Positions 25,744 through 38,478 of a DNA stretch of 64,000 nt are shown here, piece after piece. This DNA is from Streptomyces humi (GTDB lineage: Bacteria; Actinomycetota; Actinomycetes; Streptomycetales; Streptomycetaceae). The stretch covers positions 1 to 64,000 of the forward strand of contig NZ_LBMU02000037.1 of the NCBI RefSeq assembly GCF_001005085.2, given 5' to 3'. The notes under the pieces were generated by a model. It made no database searches and had not been told where the DNA came from. It saw only the letters and a list, made by a program, of their open reading frames with translations. Each line of letters starts with the position of its first letter. Position 1 is the stretch's first letter. The translations under genes and the position numbers were made by a program.

Positions 25744-27215
25744 GGGCGGATCGCCTCCAGGTGGGTGAGGTGGGCGAGGGCGTCGAAGCCGGTGCCGTCG
25801 AAGCCGGCGACCGAGGTGGCGAGTCGGTTCTTGAGCGGGGTCGTCCAGCGGTCGGGGAGGGCGTCGGGGTCGCCCGCCAGCAGTCCGGCGACGGAGCCCG
25901 CGGTCGCGCCGTTGGAGTCGGTGTCCCAGCCGCCGCTCACCGCGCGGGTCACGGCGCCGGTGAAGTCCCCGTCGGCGTGGGCGAGGGCGGCGGCGATCAG
26001 GGCGGTGTTGGGGACGGCGTGCACCCAGTGGTGGGTGGGGGAGTGGGTGCGGTGGAGTTCGTCCACGACCGTGTCGAAGTCCTCGTGGGTCCCGGCGAGC
26101 CGGATCGCGTGGTCGAGCGCGGCGGCGAGGCGGGAGCGGGGCGGGACCACGGAAAGGCCGGTGCGCAGACAGGCGTGGACGTCCTGGGTCCCGGTGGCGG
26201 CGGTGGCGATGACGGCCGCCGTGAACATCGCCGCGTAGACGCCGTTGCCGGTGTGCGTGAGGGTGGCGTCGCGATGGGCCTGTTCGGCGGCGGCGGCCGG
26301 ATCGCCCGGGTTGGTCCAGCCGTGCACGTCGGCACGGATCAGGGCGCCGATCCACTCCCGGAAGGGGTTGCGGTGACGGGCGGTGTACGGGGGTTCGACA
26401 CCGCTGAGAAGGTTGCGGTAGGCGACGCGTTCGGCGGTGAAGGTGCGGCCCGCGGGGAGTTCGTCCAGCCAGAGCCGTGCCACGTCGGCGGTGGTGAAGT
26501 CACGGCCGTCGCGTTGGAGGAGGAGGACGTTCAGAAGGGGGTAGTTGAGGTCGTCGTCCTCGGGCATGCCGTCGATGTTCTCGGCGAGGGAGGTGGGCGC
26601 CGAGCGGCGGTTCCAGGGGTGCGCGGCGAGCAGTTCGGCCGGTACGCCCTGGGCGGTGAAGTAGTGGTTCAGCGGCCAGTTGCCGGCGGCCCGGGCGAGG
26701 TCGCGGATGGCGTGCAGGGGCAGTTTCTCCACGGGTTTCCCGAGCAGACACCCGACGGCCCGCCCGAGCCATGCGGCGTGGTAGGGCAGCGCCCCGTCAG
26801 CGGCGCGGGATGCGGGCAGCGCCCCGTCAGCGGCGCGGGGGGTGGGCAGCGCCCCGTCAGGGGCGCGGGGAACTGCGCGACCAGCCACATCGCACCCGCA
26901 GTCGCACGACGGCCCGCACCGTCCTGCCCGTGGCGTCGTCGGCCACTCAGGACACAGCGCCTTGATGTCGGCCAGCTCCGTCGGCTCGTTCAACCTGCTC
27001 GGCAGATCCGCGAGTTCGTCCAACAGGTCCTCCGCCAGCTGCCGCAGATAACGGGACGCCCGGTCCGGCGACGCCCCGGCCCGCGCGGGCGCCTCCGCAC
27101 CCCCCGCCGCCCGCCATCGCGCCTCGACCGCCGCCGGCTCCCGCCCGTCCTGCCGCGCCTGGCGCAGCTCGTGGCCGAGCAGGTCCTCCGGCTGGACCCA
27201 GGTCAGGCGGAGCAA
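25740..27215 (-). CDS. ADP-ribosylglycohydrolase paralogue 1, with N-terminal extension
   Basis: 491 residues from TTG 27215, chosen because GGAGG lies six bases upstream. The first 130 residues (LTWVQPEDLLGHELRQARQD onward) form a helical domain not seen in the other paralogues. The ARH core begins at WLGRAVGCLLGKPVEKLP, with a DD pair in EDDDLNYPLL and the C-terminal metal motif GGWDTDSNGATAGSVAGLL. Between the two lies a repeat-derived linker (DGALP units). Starts 13 bases inside the upstream ARH gene; ends overlapping the ribokinase start. Confidence 0.8.
   Translation of the reverse strand: MLRLTWVQPEDLLGHELRQARQDGREPAAVEARWRAAGGAEAPARAGASPDRASRYLRQLAEDLLDELADLPSRLNEPTELADIKALCPEWPTTPRAGRCGPSCDCGCDVAGRAVPRAPDGALPTPRAADGALPASRAADGALPYHAAWLGRAVGCLLGKPVEKLPLHAIRDLARAAGNWPLNHYFTAQGVPAELLAAHPWNRRSAPTSLAENIDGMPEDDDLNYPLLNVLLLQRDGRDFTTADVARLWLDELPAGRTFTAERVAYRNLLSGVEPPYTARHRNPFREWIGALIRADVHGWTNPGDPAAAAEQAHRDATLTHTGNGVYAAMFTAAVIATAATGTQDVHACLRTGLSVVPPRSRLAAALDHAIRLAGTHEDFDTVVDELHRTHSPTHHWVHAVPNTALIAAALAHADGDFTGAVTRAVSGGWDTDSNGATAGSVAGLLAGDPDALPDRWTTPLKNRLATSVAGFDGTGFDALAHLTHLEAIRP
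26784..26919. repeat. Repeat block inside the ARH 1 gene (dispersed repeat copy B)
   Basis: Three tandem 30-bp units (26784-26813, 26814-26843, 26844-26873), each a hairpin core of GCAGCGCCCCGTCAG and GGCGCGGGG. The last runs into the conserved GGGGAACTGCGCGACCAGCC of the dispersed repeat also seen at 18102 and 40977. It is read antisense by the ARH gene and encodes about 40 extra residues without breaking the frame. Confidence 0.8.
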
Positions 27216-28378
27216 CTCGGGCCTCCGAGCCGGACGAAGGACTCCTCGTGGGCGCGCCGGCGTTCGAGGTCGCGGGCGAAGACCTGCCGGGCCACGCCGG
27301 TCAGGACGCGCGGCGGCTCCCAGAGGTCGAGGCGGCTCGCCTCCGCCACCGTCTTCGACCACTCCTCCGGCACCGGCGAACCCAGTGCCCCGGCGACCGC
27401 GCCCGCCATCGTCGCGATGGAGTCGCAGTCCCGGCCGTAGTTGACGGAACCGAGCACGGCCCGCCGGTAGTCGCCGTCGGCCACCAGCAACATGCCCAAC
27501 GCGACCGGGAGTTCCTCGATGGCGTGCAGACGGGAGGGGCGGCGGGCGCCGAGCGAGGGGGAGCGGTAGTCGGGCCCCACCGTGTCGTAGGGGGCGACCG
27601 CCTCGCGGAGCGGAACGAGCGCCGACTCGAAGTCGGAGTGGCGCACGGCCTCTTCGCAGACGCGCTCGATCGCCTCGCGGGTGCCGTCCTTGGCCAGGGA
27701 CAGGCAGGCGGTGACGACGGAGTCCGGGGTGGCCCCGGGCGCGGCCCCCGCCGCCACCGCCGCCGCGAAGACGCCCGCCGCCTCCCTGCCGTAGGACGAC
27801 TGGTGGGCGCCCGCGACGTCCAGCGCCTCGGCATAGGCGGCGCCCGGGTTCGCCGCGTTGACCAGGCCGACCGGCGCCATGTACATCGCCGCACCGCAGT
27901 TGACGATGTTGCCGGCACCGGCCTCCCGCGGGTCGATGTGGCCGTAGTGGAGGCGCGCCGCCAGCCATTTCTCCGCGAGGAAGATCCGGTGCAGCGGGAT
28001 GGTCTCCGCCTCCAGCTCGGGGATCCAGCGCGGGTTGGTCATCAGGTCGGGGACCAGGTGGTCGGCGATCGCGTACGCGTCGAGGTGATCGCGGACGCGG
28101 TCGTACACCCGTACCAGCGCATGGGTCATCAAGGTGTCGTCGGTGACGTGCCCGTCGCCCTTGTGGTACGGCGCGACAGGGCGGGCGGTGCGCCAGGCGT
28201 CGCCGTTCCAGGGGCCGACGACGCCGTGCACGCGGCCGCCGTGGCGTTCGAGGATCTGGTCGGGGGAGTAGCCCTCGACCGGGCCGCCGAGGGCGTCGCC
28301 GACGGCGGCCCCGACGAGGGCCCCGGTGATCCGCTCGTCGAGCGAAGCACCGGTGCTTTCTTCTCCTTTGGGCGTCAT
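27203..28378 (-). CDS. ADP-ribosylglycohydrolase paralogue 2
   Basis: 391 residues from ATG 28378 (an ATG four codons earlier is possible). An all-helical ARH enzyme; relatives use two magnesium ions to cleave ADP-ribose or related N/O-glycosidic bonds. All metal motifs are present: GAAVGDALGGPVEG, VTDDTLMTHAL and NYGRDCDSIATMAGAVAGAL. The segment HYGHIDPREAGAGNIVNCG and the PYDTVGPDYRSPSLGARRP loop may shape substrate choice. Best candidate of the four for full activity, with paralogue 4. Confidence 0.88.
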   Translation of the reverse strand: MTPKGEESTGASLDERITGALVGAAVGDALGGPVEGYSPDQILERHGGRVHGVVGPWNGDAWRTARPVAPYHKGDGHVTDDTLMTHALVRVYDRVRDHLDAYAIADHLVPDLMTNPRWIPELEAETIPLHRIFLAEKWLAARLHYGHIDPREAGAGNIVNCGAAMYMAPVGLVNAANPGAAYAEALDVAGAHQSSYGREAAGVFAAAVAAGAAPGATPDSVVTACLSLAKDGTREAIERVCEEAVRHSDFESALVPLREAVAPYDTVGPDYRSPSLGARRPSRLHAIEELPVALGMLLVADGDYRRAVLGSVNYGRDCDSIATMAGAVAGALGSPVPEEWSKTVAEASRLDLWEPPRVLTGVARQVFARDLERRRAHEESFVRLGGPSCSA

Positions 28379-28386
28379 GCACCGAA

Positions 28387-29505
28387 TCATCCACCTGGAC
28401 GGGCCGGTTGTGCGGCTTCCAGGAGTCCGGCGAGTTCCACGAGGTCGGTGCCGGTGAGCCGGGGGAGGGCGCAGCCGGAGAGGGTCCGGCAGGCGTCCCG
28501 CCAGGACGGCGGGATCGACTCGGCGCCGCCGAGGGCGCCGGTGAGCGCGCCGGCCAGCGCGGGGGCGGAGTCGGCGACCCGCGACAGACAGGCGGCGGCC
28601 GGTACCGCCTCGGCGATCCGGCCGCGCGCGGCGGTGGCCAGGGCGAGGGCGACCGGGACGGTCTCGGCGGCCGCGATGCCGTAGCTGTAGACGTGGTCGA
28701 CGATCTGGTGTTCGAGGAGGGGGACGGCGGCGAACGCGGTGTCCGTCGCGCCGGTGAGGGTCAGGGCGTGGCGGGCGTTGCGGCCGATCTCGGTGGACTC
28801 GGGGAGTTCGGCGAGGGCGGCGGCCACGCAGGTCTCGACCTCGGCGCCGGCCAGGGCGAGGGCGAGGGCGGCGGCCATGGCGCGGGCGCCGTGCACGCCG
28901 TCGCCGTCCTGGGTGTAGCGGGCGTCGAACTCGGCGAGGTCGGCGGCGCGTCGCGGGTCGCCCGGGTGGGCGACGGCGAGCGCGCAGGCGCGGACGCAGG
29001 CGGCGTCGTCGAAGTAGTGCGGGTTGTCGTGACCGGATGCCGGCGGGCGCAGACCGGTGGCGAGGTTGCCGAGACCGGCGCGGACGGAGATGCGGGCGCG
29101 CAGCGGGAGCACGGCGGACTCGACCTCGGGGGCGCGTTCCGCGGCGGCGGCGACCTCGGAGGCCACGGCGGTCCAGGTGAGGTCGATGGCGGCGCGGGTG
29201 CGGAGCTCGCGGCTGAGGTCGCCGAGGAGGGTGTCGTCGCCGGCGCGGAGGACGGCCTCGGCGGCGAAGGCGGCCCACTCGGCGTCGTCGGAGGGGCCGA
29301 GGCGGAGCGGCTCGGGGGGCTGGTTGAGGGCGATGGGGACGGGGAGGGTGGTGGTCGCGTTCTGCTCGGCGAAGGTGTCCAGTTCGCGGGTGAGGCGGCG
29401 GGTCCACTCCGGCATGCGGGCGGCGCGGTGCCGGGCGGCGGGCCAGCCGGCGGCGTCCCCGGCGGCGAGGCCGAGCAGCAGCCCCTCGATCCGACGCCGG
29501 TTCAC
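28387..29505 (-). CDS. ADP-ribosylglycohydrolase paralogue 3, altered metal sites
   Basis: 372 residues. The fold is recognisable (RRIEGLLLGLAAGDAAGWPA at the start, repeated Ala-rich helices), but the usual TDDT is replaced by SDDAEW, and the C-terminal motif reads RVADSAPALAGALTGALGG, lacking the usual Asp-x-Asp-Ser/Thr pair. It may therefore bind metal poorly and be inactive, regulatory, or specific for another bond. Follows paralogue 4 with a 4-base overlap and precedes paralogue 2 by 8 bases. Confidence 0.8.
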   Translation of the reverse strand: MNRRRIEGLLLGLAAGDAAGWPAARHRAARMPEWTRRLTRELDTFAEQNATTTLPVPIALNQPPEPLRLGPSDDAEWAAFAAEAVLRAGDDTLLGDLSRELRTRAAIDLTWTAVASEVAAAAERAPEVESAVLPLRARISVRAGLGNLATGLRPPASGHDNPHYFDDAACVRACALAVAHPGDPRRAADLAEFDARYTQDGDGVHGARAMAAALALALAGAEVETCVAAALAELPESTEIGRNARHALTLTGATDTAFAAVPLLEHQIVDHVYSYGIAAAETVPVALALATAARGRIAEAVPAAACLSRVADSAPALAGALTGALGGAESIPPSWRDACRTLSGCALPRLTGTDLVELAGLLEAAQPARPGG

Positions 29506-30875
29506 CGCCGGCCCTCGCTGCCGCTGACGCCCAGGGGGCTCCGCCCTCTGGACCCGCGAAGCCTCGCCCGCCGACCCCCCGACTCACTCGGGAGAAAGGG
29601 GGACGCCGAGGGGGGTGGTTCGGCTGCTGGAGAGGCAGGTGTCTCGGCCGGCAGGACGGCCGGCAGGGCGGCCGGTGCGGTGGCCGGCAGGGTGGTCGGT
29701 GCGGTGGCTGGCAGGGTGGTCGGCAGGGTGGTCGGTGCGGTGGCTGGCAGGGTGGTCGGCAGGGTGGTCGGTGCGGTGGCCGGCAGGGCGGTCGGTGGGG
29801 TGGTCGGTGGGGTGGTCGGTGTCGTCGGCCGGGGTGCGGCCGACGGTGGCGAGGGACGGTGCTCGGTCTCCGCCGGTGCCGCCCCCGTCAGCCGTTCCGC
29901 CACCTCCAGCACATGCTGTCCCGCCATCGACGGCAGACAGCTCCCGCGAGCCGGGCCGATCGCCGCTCCCCATTCCGGCGGGATCGCGGCCTCGCCCCGG
30001 GTCGCCCCCGCCAGCGCGCCCGCCACCGCCGCCGTGGTGTCCGCGTCGCGGCCCATGTTGACGGCGGTCAGCACCGCGTCCCGGAAGTCGCCGTCGGCCG
30101 CCGCGTACGCGCCGAAGGCCAGGGCCACCGCCTCGGGGGCCAGGTCGGTCCACGGATAGCCGCCGATGACCACCGCCGAGCGGACCGCCCGCTCCCCGCG
30201 GTGGGCCACCGACACCGCCCGGCGCAGCGAACGCGCCGTCCAGGAGTCGTCCGGGATCACCGCGAGCGCGGCCGCGACCACCGCCGTGGGGGGAGCTCCC
30301 GCCATGGCCGCCGCCACGCCCGCCGCCACCGCCTGGCCGCCGTAGATGCCCTCGCCCTCGTGGCTCACGGAGCCGTCGATGGCGACGAGACGGGCCGCTT
30401 CGGCGGGGCGGCCGGCCGCGAAGACCCCGAAGGGTGCCGCCCGCATGGCCAGGCCGTCGCTCCAGGCGTGCCGGTGCTGGGCGGAGATCGGCGCGGCGAG
30501 GCCCCGGCGCAGGTTCTCCAGCGTGCCGCGTTCGCTGAAGCCCGCGCCCCGGAAGGGGCCCTCGGCGCGGCTGGCGATCCACTCGTGCCAGGCCGCCTCG
30601 ACATGGCCGGGGGTGAGCGCCGAGCCGTGCCGGGCGAGGAGCAGACCGGAGAAGATCGCGTACTCCGTGTCGTCGGTCCCCGCGGGGTTGTCGGTGACGT
30701 ACCCCGTGATGCGGCCCCAACGGGCGCGGATCTCGGAGGGCTTCATGTTCTCCGCCGGCGCTCCGAGCGCGTCCCCGACGGCCAGCCCGAGCAGCGCGCC
30801 CCGGGCCCGCTCGCGCGGGGCGGGGGCGGGCTCGTCGGGGAAGGGGACCGAGGTGGCGCGGACGACAGATGGCAT
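29502..30875 (-). CDS. ADP-ribosylglycohydrolase paralogue 4, with Thr-Pro-rich tail
   Basis: 457 residues from ATG 30875, with GGAGAGG at good spacing; a longer frame to 30941 is rejected. Motifs intact: LGLAVGDALGAPAEN, GTDDTEYAIFSGLL and NMGRDADTTAAVAGALAGAT. After about residue 330 comes a 100-residue tail of Thr-Pro-Ala-Leu repeats (PATAPTTLPTTL type) and then a basic end, which looks disordered. First gene of the seven-gene operon; the region before it carries iron-box-like sites, though these lie closer to the divergent transporter. Confidence 0.85.
   Translation of the reverse strand: MPSVVRATSVPFPDEPAPAPRERARGALLGLAVGDALGAPAENMKPSEIRARWGRITGYVTDNPAGTDDTEYAIFSGLLLARHGSALTPGHVEAAWHEWIASRAEGPFRGAGFSERGTLENLRRGLAAPISAQHRHAWSDGLAMRAAPFGVFAAGRPAEAARLVAIDGSVSHEGEGIYGGQAVAAGVAAAMAGAPPTAVVAAALAVIPDDSWTARSLRRAVSVAHRGERAVRSAVVIGGYPWTDLAPEAVALAFGAYAAADGDFRDAVLTAVNMGRDADTTAAVAGALAGATRGEAAIPPEWGAAIGPARGSCLPSMAGQHVLEVAERLTGAAPAETEHRPSPPSAAPRPTTPTTPPTTPPTALPATAPTTLPTTLPATAPTTLPTTLPATAPTTLPATAPAALPAVLPAETPASPAAEPPPSASPFLPSESGGRRARLRGSRGRSPLGVSGSEGRR
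29674..29817. repeat. 12-bp based tandem repeats encoding the ARH 4 tail
   Basis: About twelve 12-base modules built from GGTGCGGTGGCY and GGCAGGGTGGTC. Two exact 36-bp units lie at 29698-29733 and 29734-29769. All are in frame and encode the Thr-Pro-Leu-Ala repeats on the minus strand, so copy number could change without a frameshift. Confidence 0.8.
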
Positions 30876-31031
30876 GGGCGGGCCTCTCCGGGAGGGGCTT
30901 CGCGCGCGGGCGCGGAACCGTTTGCGGATGTGTCCCACCAACGGCGGTTGACCGCAGCCTCCGACGTCTCTGCATCACCCGGTCGACAGCTGTGCAGACC
31001 TTCGCACACCTGAGCGGAGAAGGGTAAAACC

Positions 31032-31050
31032 GCAGGTTAGCCCAGCCTTT
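31032..31050. promoter_or_regulatory. Weak iron-box-like site
   Basis: Contains a perfect AGGTTAG half-site; about 11 of 19 positions match the DtxR/IdeR/DmdR consensus TTAGGTTAGGCTCACCTAA as I recall it. It lies in the divergent region between ARH 4 and the metal transporter. On its own the match is weak. Confidence 0.3.
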
Positions 31051-31116
31051 CCTTGCTGGCGGCACGGAATGCGGCGACGTACTGTGGCGTTGTCAAAAGA
31101 TAGAACTTGTCCAAAG

Positions 31117-31135
31117 TTAGCTTTGCCTCAGCTTA
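31117..31135. promoter_or_regulatory. Iron-box-like site before the VIT1/CCC1 gene
   Basis: TTAGCTTTGCCTCAGCTTA matches the DtxR/DmdR iron-box consensus at 14 of 19 positions. It ends 37 bases before the transporter start, a position suited to control by an iron-dependent regulator. It fits the predicted iron/manganese cargo of the gene product. Confidence 0.5.
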
Positions 31136-31172
31136 TGCGAGGCCGCCTGCCGAGACTTCTGGGGGACCCCTC

Positions 31173-31904
31173 ATGGCCATCATCGAAACCGAAGCGACGC
31201 TCCACGAAGCCCACCGCGACAACCACACCCACCGGGACGTCAACGGCGGCTGGCTGCGGCCCGCGGTCTTCGGTGCCATGGACGGCCTGGTCTCCAACCT
31301 CGCGCTGATGACCGGCGTGGCGGGCGGCGCCGTCGGTCACCAGACCATCGTCATCACCGGCCTCGCGGGGCTCGCCGCCGGTGCCTTCTCCATGGCGGCG
31401 GGCGAGTACACGTCCGTCGCCTCGCAGCGCGAACTCGTCGAGGCCGAGCTGGACGTCGAGCGCCGGGAGCTGCGCCGTCATCCGCAGGACGAGGAGGCCG
31501 AGCTGGCCGCGCTGTACGAGGCGAGGGGTGTGGAGCCGGCGCTCGCGCGGGAGGTCGCCCGGCAGCTGTCGGCCGATCCCGAGCAGGCGCTGGAGATACA
31601 TGCGCGCGAGGAGCTGGGGATCGACCCCGGTGATCTGCCGTCGCCGCTGGTCGCCGCGGTGTCGTCCTTCGGGTCGTTCGCGCTGGGCGCCCTCCTCCCC
31701 GTACTGCCGTTCCTGCTCGGTGCCACCGCTCTCTGGCCCGCTCTGCTGCTGGCCCTCGCCGGGCTGTTCGGCTGCGGTGCCGTGGTGGCCAAGGTGACCG
31801 CGCGGAGCTGGTGGTTCAGCGGGCTGCGGCAGCTCGCCCTCGGTGGCGCGGCGGCCGGTGTGACGTACGCCCTGGGCACGCTGTTCGGAACGGCCGTAGG
31901 ATAG
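31173..31904 (+). CDS. VIT1/CCC1-type iron/manganese transporter
   Basis: 243 residues from ATG 31173, with GGGGGA upstream; an in-frame start at 31107 would overlap the iron-box-like site. The first membrane segment holds the family motif AVFGAMDGLVSNLALMTGVAGG, followed by AGLAAGAFSMAAGEYTSVASQREL. A charged cytoplasmic helical domain (about residues 95-165) with many Glu residues, as in metal-binding domains of the family, precedes three further membrane segments. It should move Fe2+ or Mn2+ out of the cytoplasm. Confidence 0.88.
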   Translation: MAIIETEATLHEAHRDNHTHRDVNGGWLRPAVFGAMDGLVSNLALMTGVAGGAVGHQTIVITGLAGLAAGAFSMAAGEYTSVASQRELVEAELDVERRELRRHPQDEEAELAALYEARGVEPALAREVARQLSADPEQALEIHAREELGIDPGDLPSPLVAAVSSFGSFALGALLPVLPFLLGATALWPALLLALAGLFGCGAVVAKVTARSWWFSGLRQLALGGAAAGVTYALGTLFGTAVG

Positions 31905-31911
31905 GTCTACC

Positions 31912-31941
31912 GCTACTTATGCGTTGGGCCGCATAAGTAGC
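31912..31941. terminator. Hairpin after the VIT1/CCC1 gene
   Basis: Perfect 12-bp inverted repeat GCTACTTATGCG / CGCATAAGTAGC around a 6-base loop, 7 bases after the stop. It is much less GC-rich than other hairpins here, so it could also be a protein-binding palindrome upstream of gltB. Confidence 0.55.
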
Positions 31942-32278
31942 CGTTACTCGCTGGTTTCGAATGCTTAACCACTGGGCATGAGCCGTAAGCGCCGCAGGCA
32001 ATGACGCCTGTCGTGCACCTTCGGGGTGACACGACGCTCATCCCCACCCCCTTGGACCGATGGACACAGATCTGTCCTGATCGGTCCCCCACCGCCTTCA
32101 CCGCCTGGTGCGGTACCCCGCCGTACACCCCTGCGGCGTCCGCATGTTGGAACGGTGTATCCGGTTCCCGAGAACCGCTCCATCATGTAACCTGCGTGAA
32201 ATTTCGCAACAAAAACGCAGAGGGCCAGCGTCGTCCCTCGGCACCTGCTATATGCCACTGACGACGACGGGAGAGCCG
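31942..32278 (+). other. Long gltB upstream region
   Basis: No gene is seen in this stretch. It is AT-richer than its surroundings and holds several inverted repeats: CGGTTC-4 bases-GAACCG (32162-32177), a GGAAC/GTTCC pair just before it, and CTGCGT/ACGCAG flanking 32198-32214. TGTAAC at 32186-32191 could be a -10 element. The length and the stacked repeats suggest a regulated promoter with an untranslated leader for gltBD. Confidence 0.45.
32187..32202 (+). promoter_or_regulatory. GlnR-box-like site upstream of gltB
   Basis: GTAAC-6 bases-GAAAT fits the GlnR a-site/b-site pattern (gTnAC, six bases, GaAAC) with one mismatch. Only one a/b pair is obvious. gltBD encode glutamate synthase, a plausible nitrogen-regulated target, but control by GlnR is inference. 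Confidence 0.35.
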
Positions 32279-36866
<4,588 letters not shown>

Positions 36867-36874
<8 letters not shown>

Positions 36875-38327
36875 CCCGAAGGGCTTCCTGAACCACGGCC
36901 GTGAGGTCGCCGAGACCCGCCCCGTCGCCGACCGTGTCCGGGACTGGAACGAGGTCTACGTCCCCGGCTCGCTGCTGCCGATCATCAGCAAGCAGGCCAG
37001 CCGGTGCATGGACTGCGGCATCCCGTTCTGCCACAACGGCTGTCCGCTCGGGAACCTGATCCCCGAGTGGAACGACTTCGCCTACCGCGAGGACTGGACG
37101 GCCGCGTCGGAGCGGCTGCACGCGACCAACAACTTCCCGGAGTTCACCGGTCGCCTCTGCCCGGCCCCCTGCGAGTCGGCCTGCGTGCTCGGCATCAACC
37201 AGCCGGCCGTCACCATCAAGAACGTCGAGGTCTCCATCATCGACAAGGCGTGGGACGCGGGCACCGTCGCCCCGCAGGCCCCCGAGCGCCTGTCGGGCAA
37301 GACCGTCGCCGTCATCGGCTCCGGCCCGGCGGGCCTGGCCGCCGCCCAGCAGCTGACCCGGGCCGGCCACACGGTCGCCGTCTACGAGCGCGCCGACCGC
37401 ATCGGCGGCCTGCTCCGGTACGGCATCCCCGAGTTCAAGATGGAGAAGCGGCACATCAACCGCCGTATCGAGCAGATGCGCGCGGAGGGCACCCGCTTCC
37501 GTACCGGGATCGAGATCGGCGTCGACCTCAAGGCGACCGACCTCAAGAAGCGGTACGACGCGGTCGTCATCGCCGCCGGCGCCACCACCGCCCGTGACCT
37601 CCCGGTCCCCGGCCGTGAACTCAAGGGCGTCCACCAGGCGATGGAGTACCTGCCGCTGTCCAACAAGGTCCAGGAGGGCGACTACGTCACCTCCCCGATC
37701 ACGGCCGAGGGCAAGCACGTCGTCGTGATCGGCGGCGGTGACACGGGCGCGGACTGCGTGGGCACCGCCCACCGCCAGGGCGCGGCCTCCGTCACCCAGC
37801 TGGAGATCATGCCCCGGCCGGGCGAGGACCGCGCGCCGAACCAGCCGTGGCCGACCTTCCCGATGCTCTACAAGGTCACCTCGGCGCACGAGGAGGGCGG
37901 CGAGCGGGTCTACTCCGTCTCCACCACCCACTTCGAGGGCGACGAGGACGGCAACGTCCAGTGGCTGCACCTCACCGAGGTGGAGTTCGTCGACGGCAAG
38001 CTGACCTCGAAGCCGGGCACCGAGCGGAAGATCCCGGCCCAGCTGGTCACCCTGGCCATGGGCTTCACCGGCACCGACCGGGTCAACGGCCTGGTCGAGC
38101 AGTTCGGCGTCGACCTCGACGAGCGTGGCAACGTCGCCCGCGACGCGGACTTCCAGACCAGCGTCCCCGGTGTCTTCGTCGCCGGTGACGCGGGCCGCGG
38201 CCAGTCCCTGATCGTCTGGGCGATCGCCGAGGGCCGCTCGGCCGCCAAGGGCGTCGACCGCTTCCTCACCGGAGCGAGCGACCTCCCGGCCCCGATCCGC
38301 CCGACGGACCGCTCGCTGATGGTCTGA
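36867..38327 (+). CDS. gltD: Glutamate synthase, small subunit
   Basis: 486 residues. Brings NADPH electrons through FAD and iron-sulfur clusters to GltB. The cluster ligands are in RCMDCGIPFCHNGCPLGN and LCPAPCESACVLG; FAD binding in VAVIGSGPAGLAAAQQLTRAGH; NADPH binding in HVVVIGGGDTGADCVGTAHR; and the GVFVAGDAGRGQSLIVWAIAEG end is typical. Coupled to gltB by overlap; a hairpin follows. Confidence 0.96.
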
Positions 38328-38371
38328 CACCCCCCGAAGAACGTCCCGTACAAAGGCGTACGGAACACTGA

Positions 38372-38417
38372 CGGCGCCTGCCCCACAGTCCCCGACCGGA
38401 CGACCGGGCAGGCGCCG
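38372..38417 (+). terminator. Terminator after gltD
   Basis: 12-bp perfect stem CGGCGCCTGCCC / GGGCAGGCGCCG with a 22-base loop, about 45 bases after the gltD stop and before the VWA gene. There is no T-run. Confidence 0.6.
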
Positions 38418-38478
38418 CCGCATGTCCGCTGATCAAGTAACCTCGGCCTCCTGACCACGGGGCGAGGGGAAGCAGACG

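Noticed and set aside
25740..28394. 884-residue frame extending ARH 1 upstream through ARH 2
   Set aside because: Everything before 27215 is Arg/Gly/Pro-rich shadow of the ARH 2 gene. The TTG with a GGAGG site at 27215 is a better start.
29602..30159. Plus-strand frame rich in Val-Gly-Arg over the ARH 4 tail
   Set aside because: It mirrors the Thr-Pro repeats on the other strand and has no start signal or family match.
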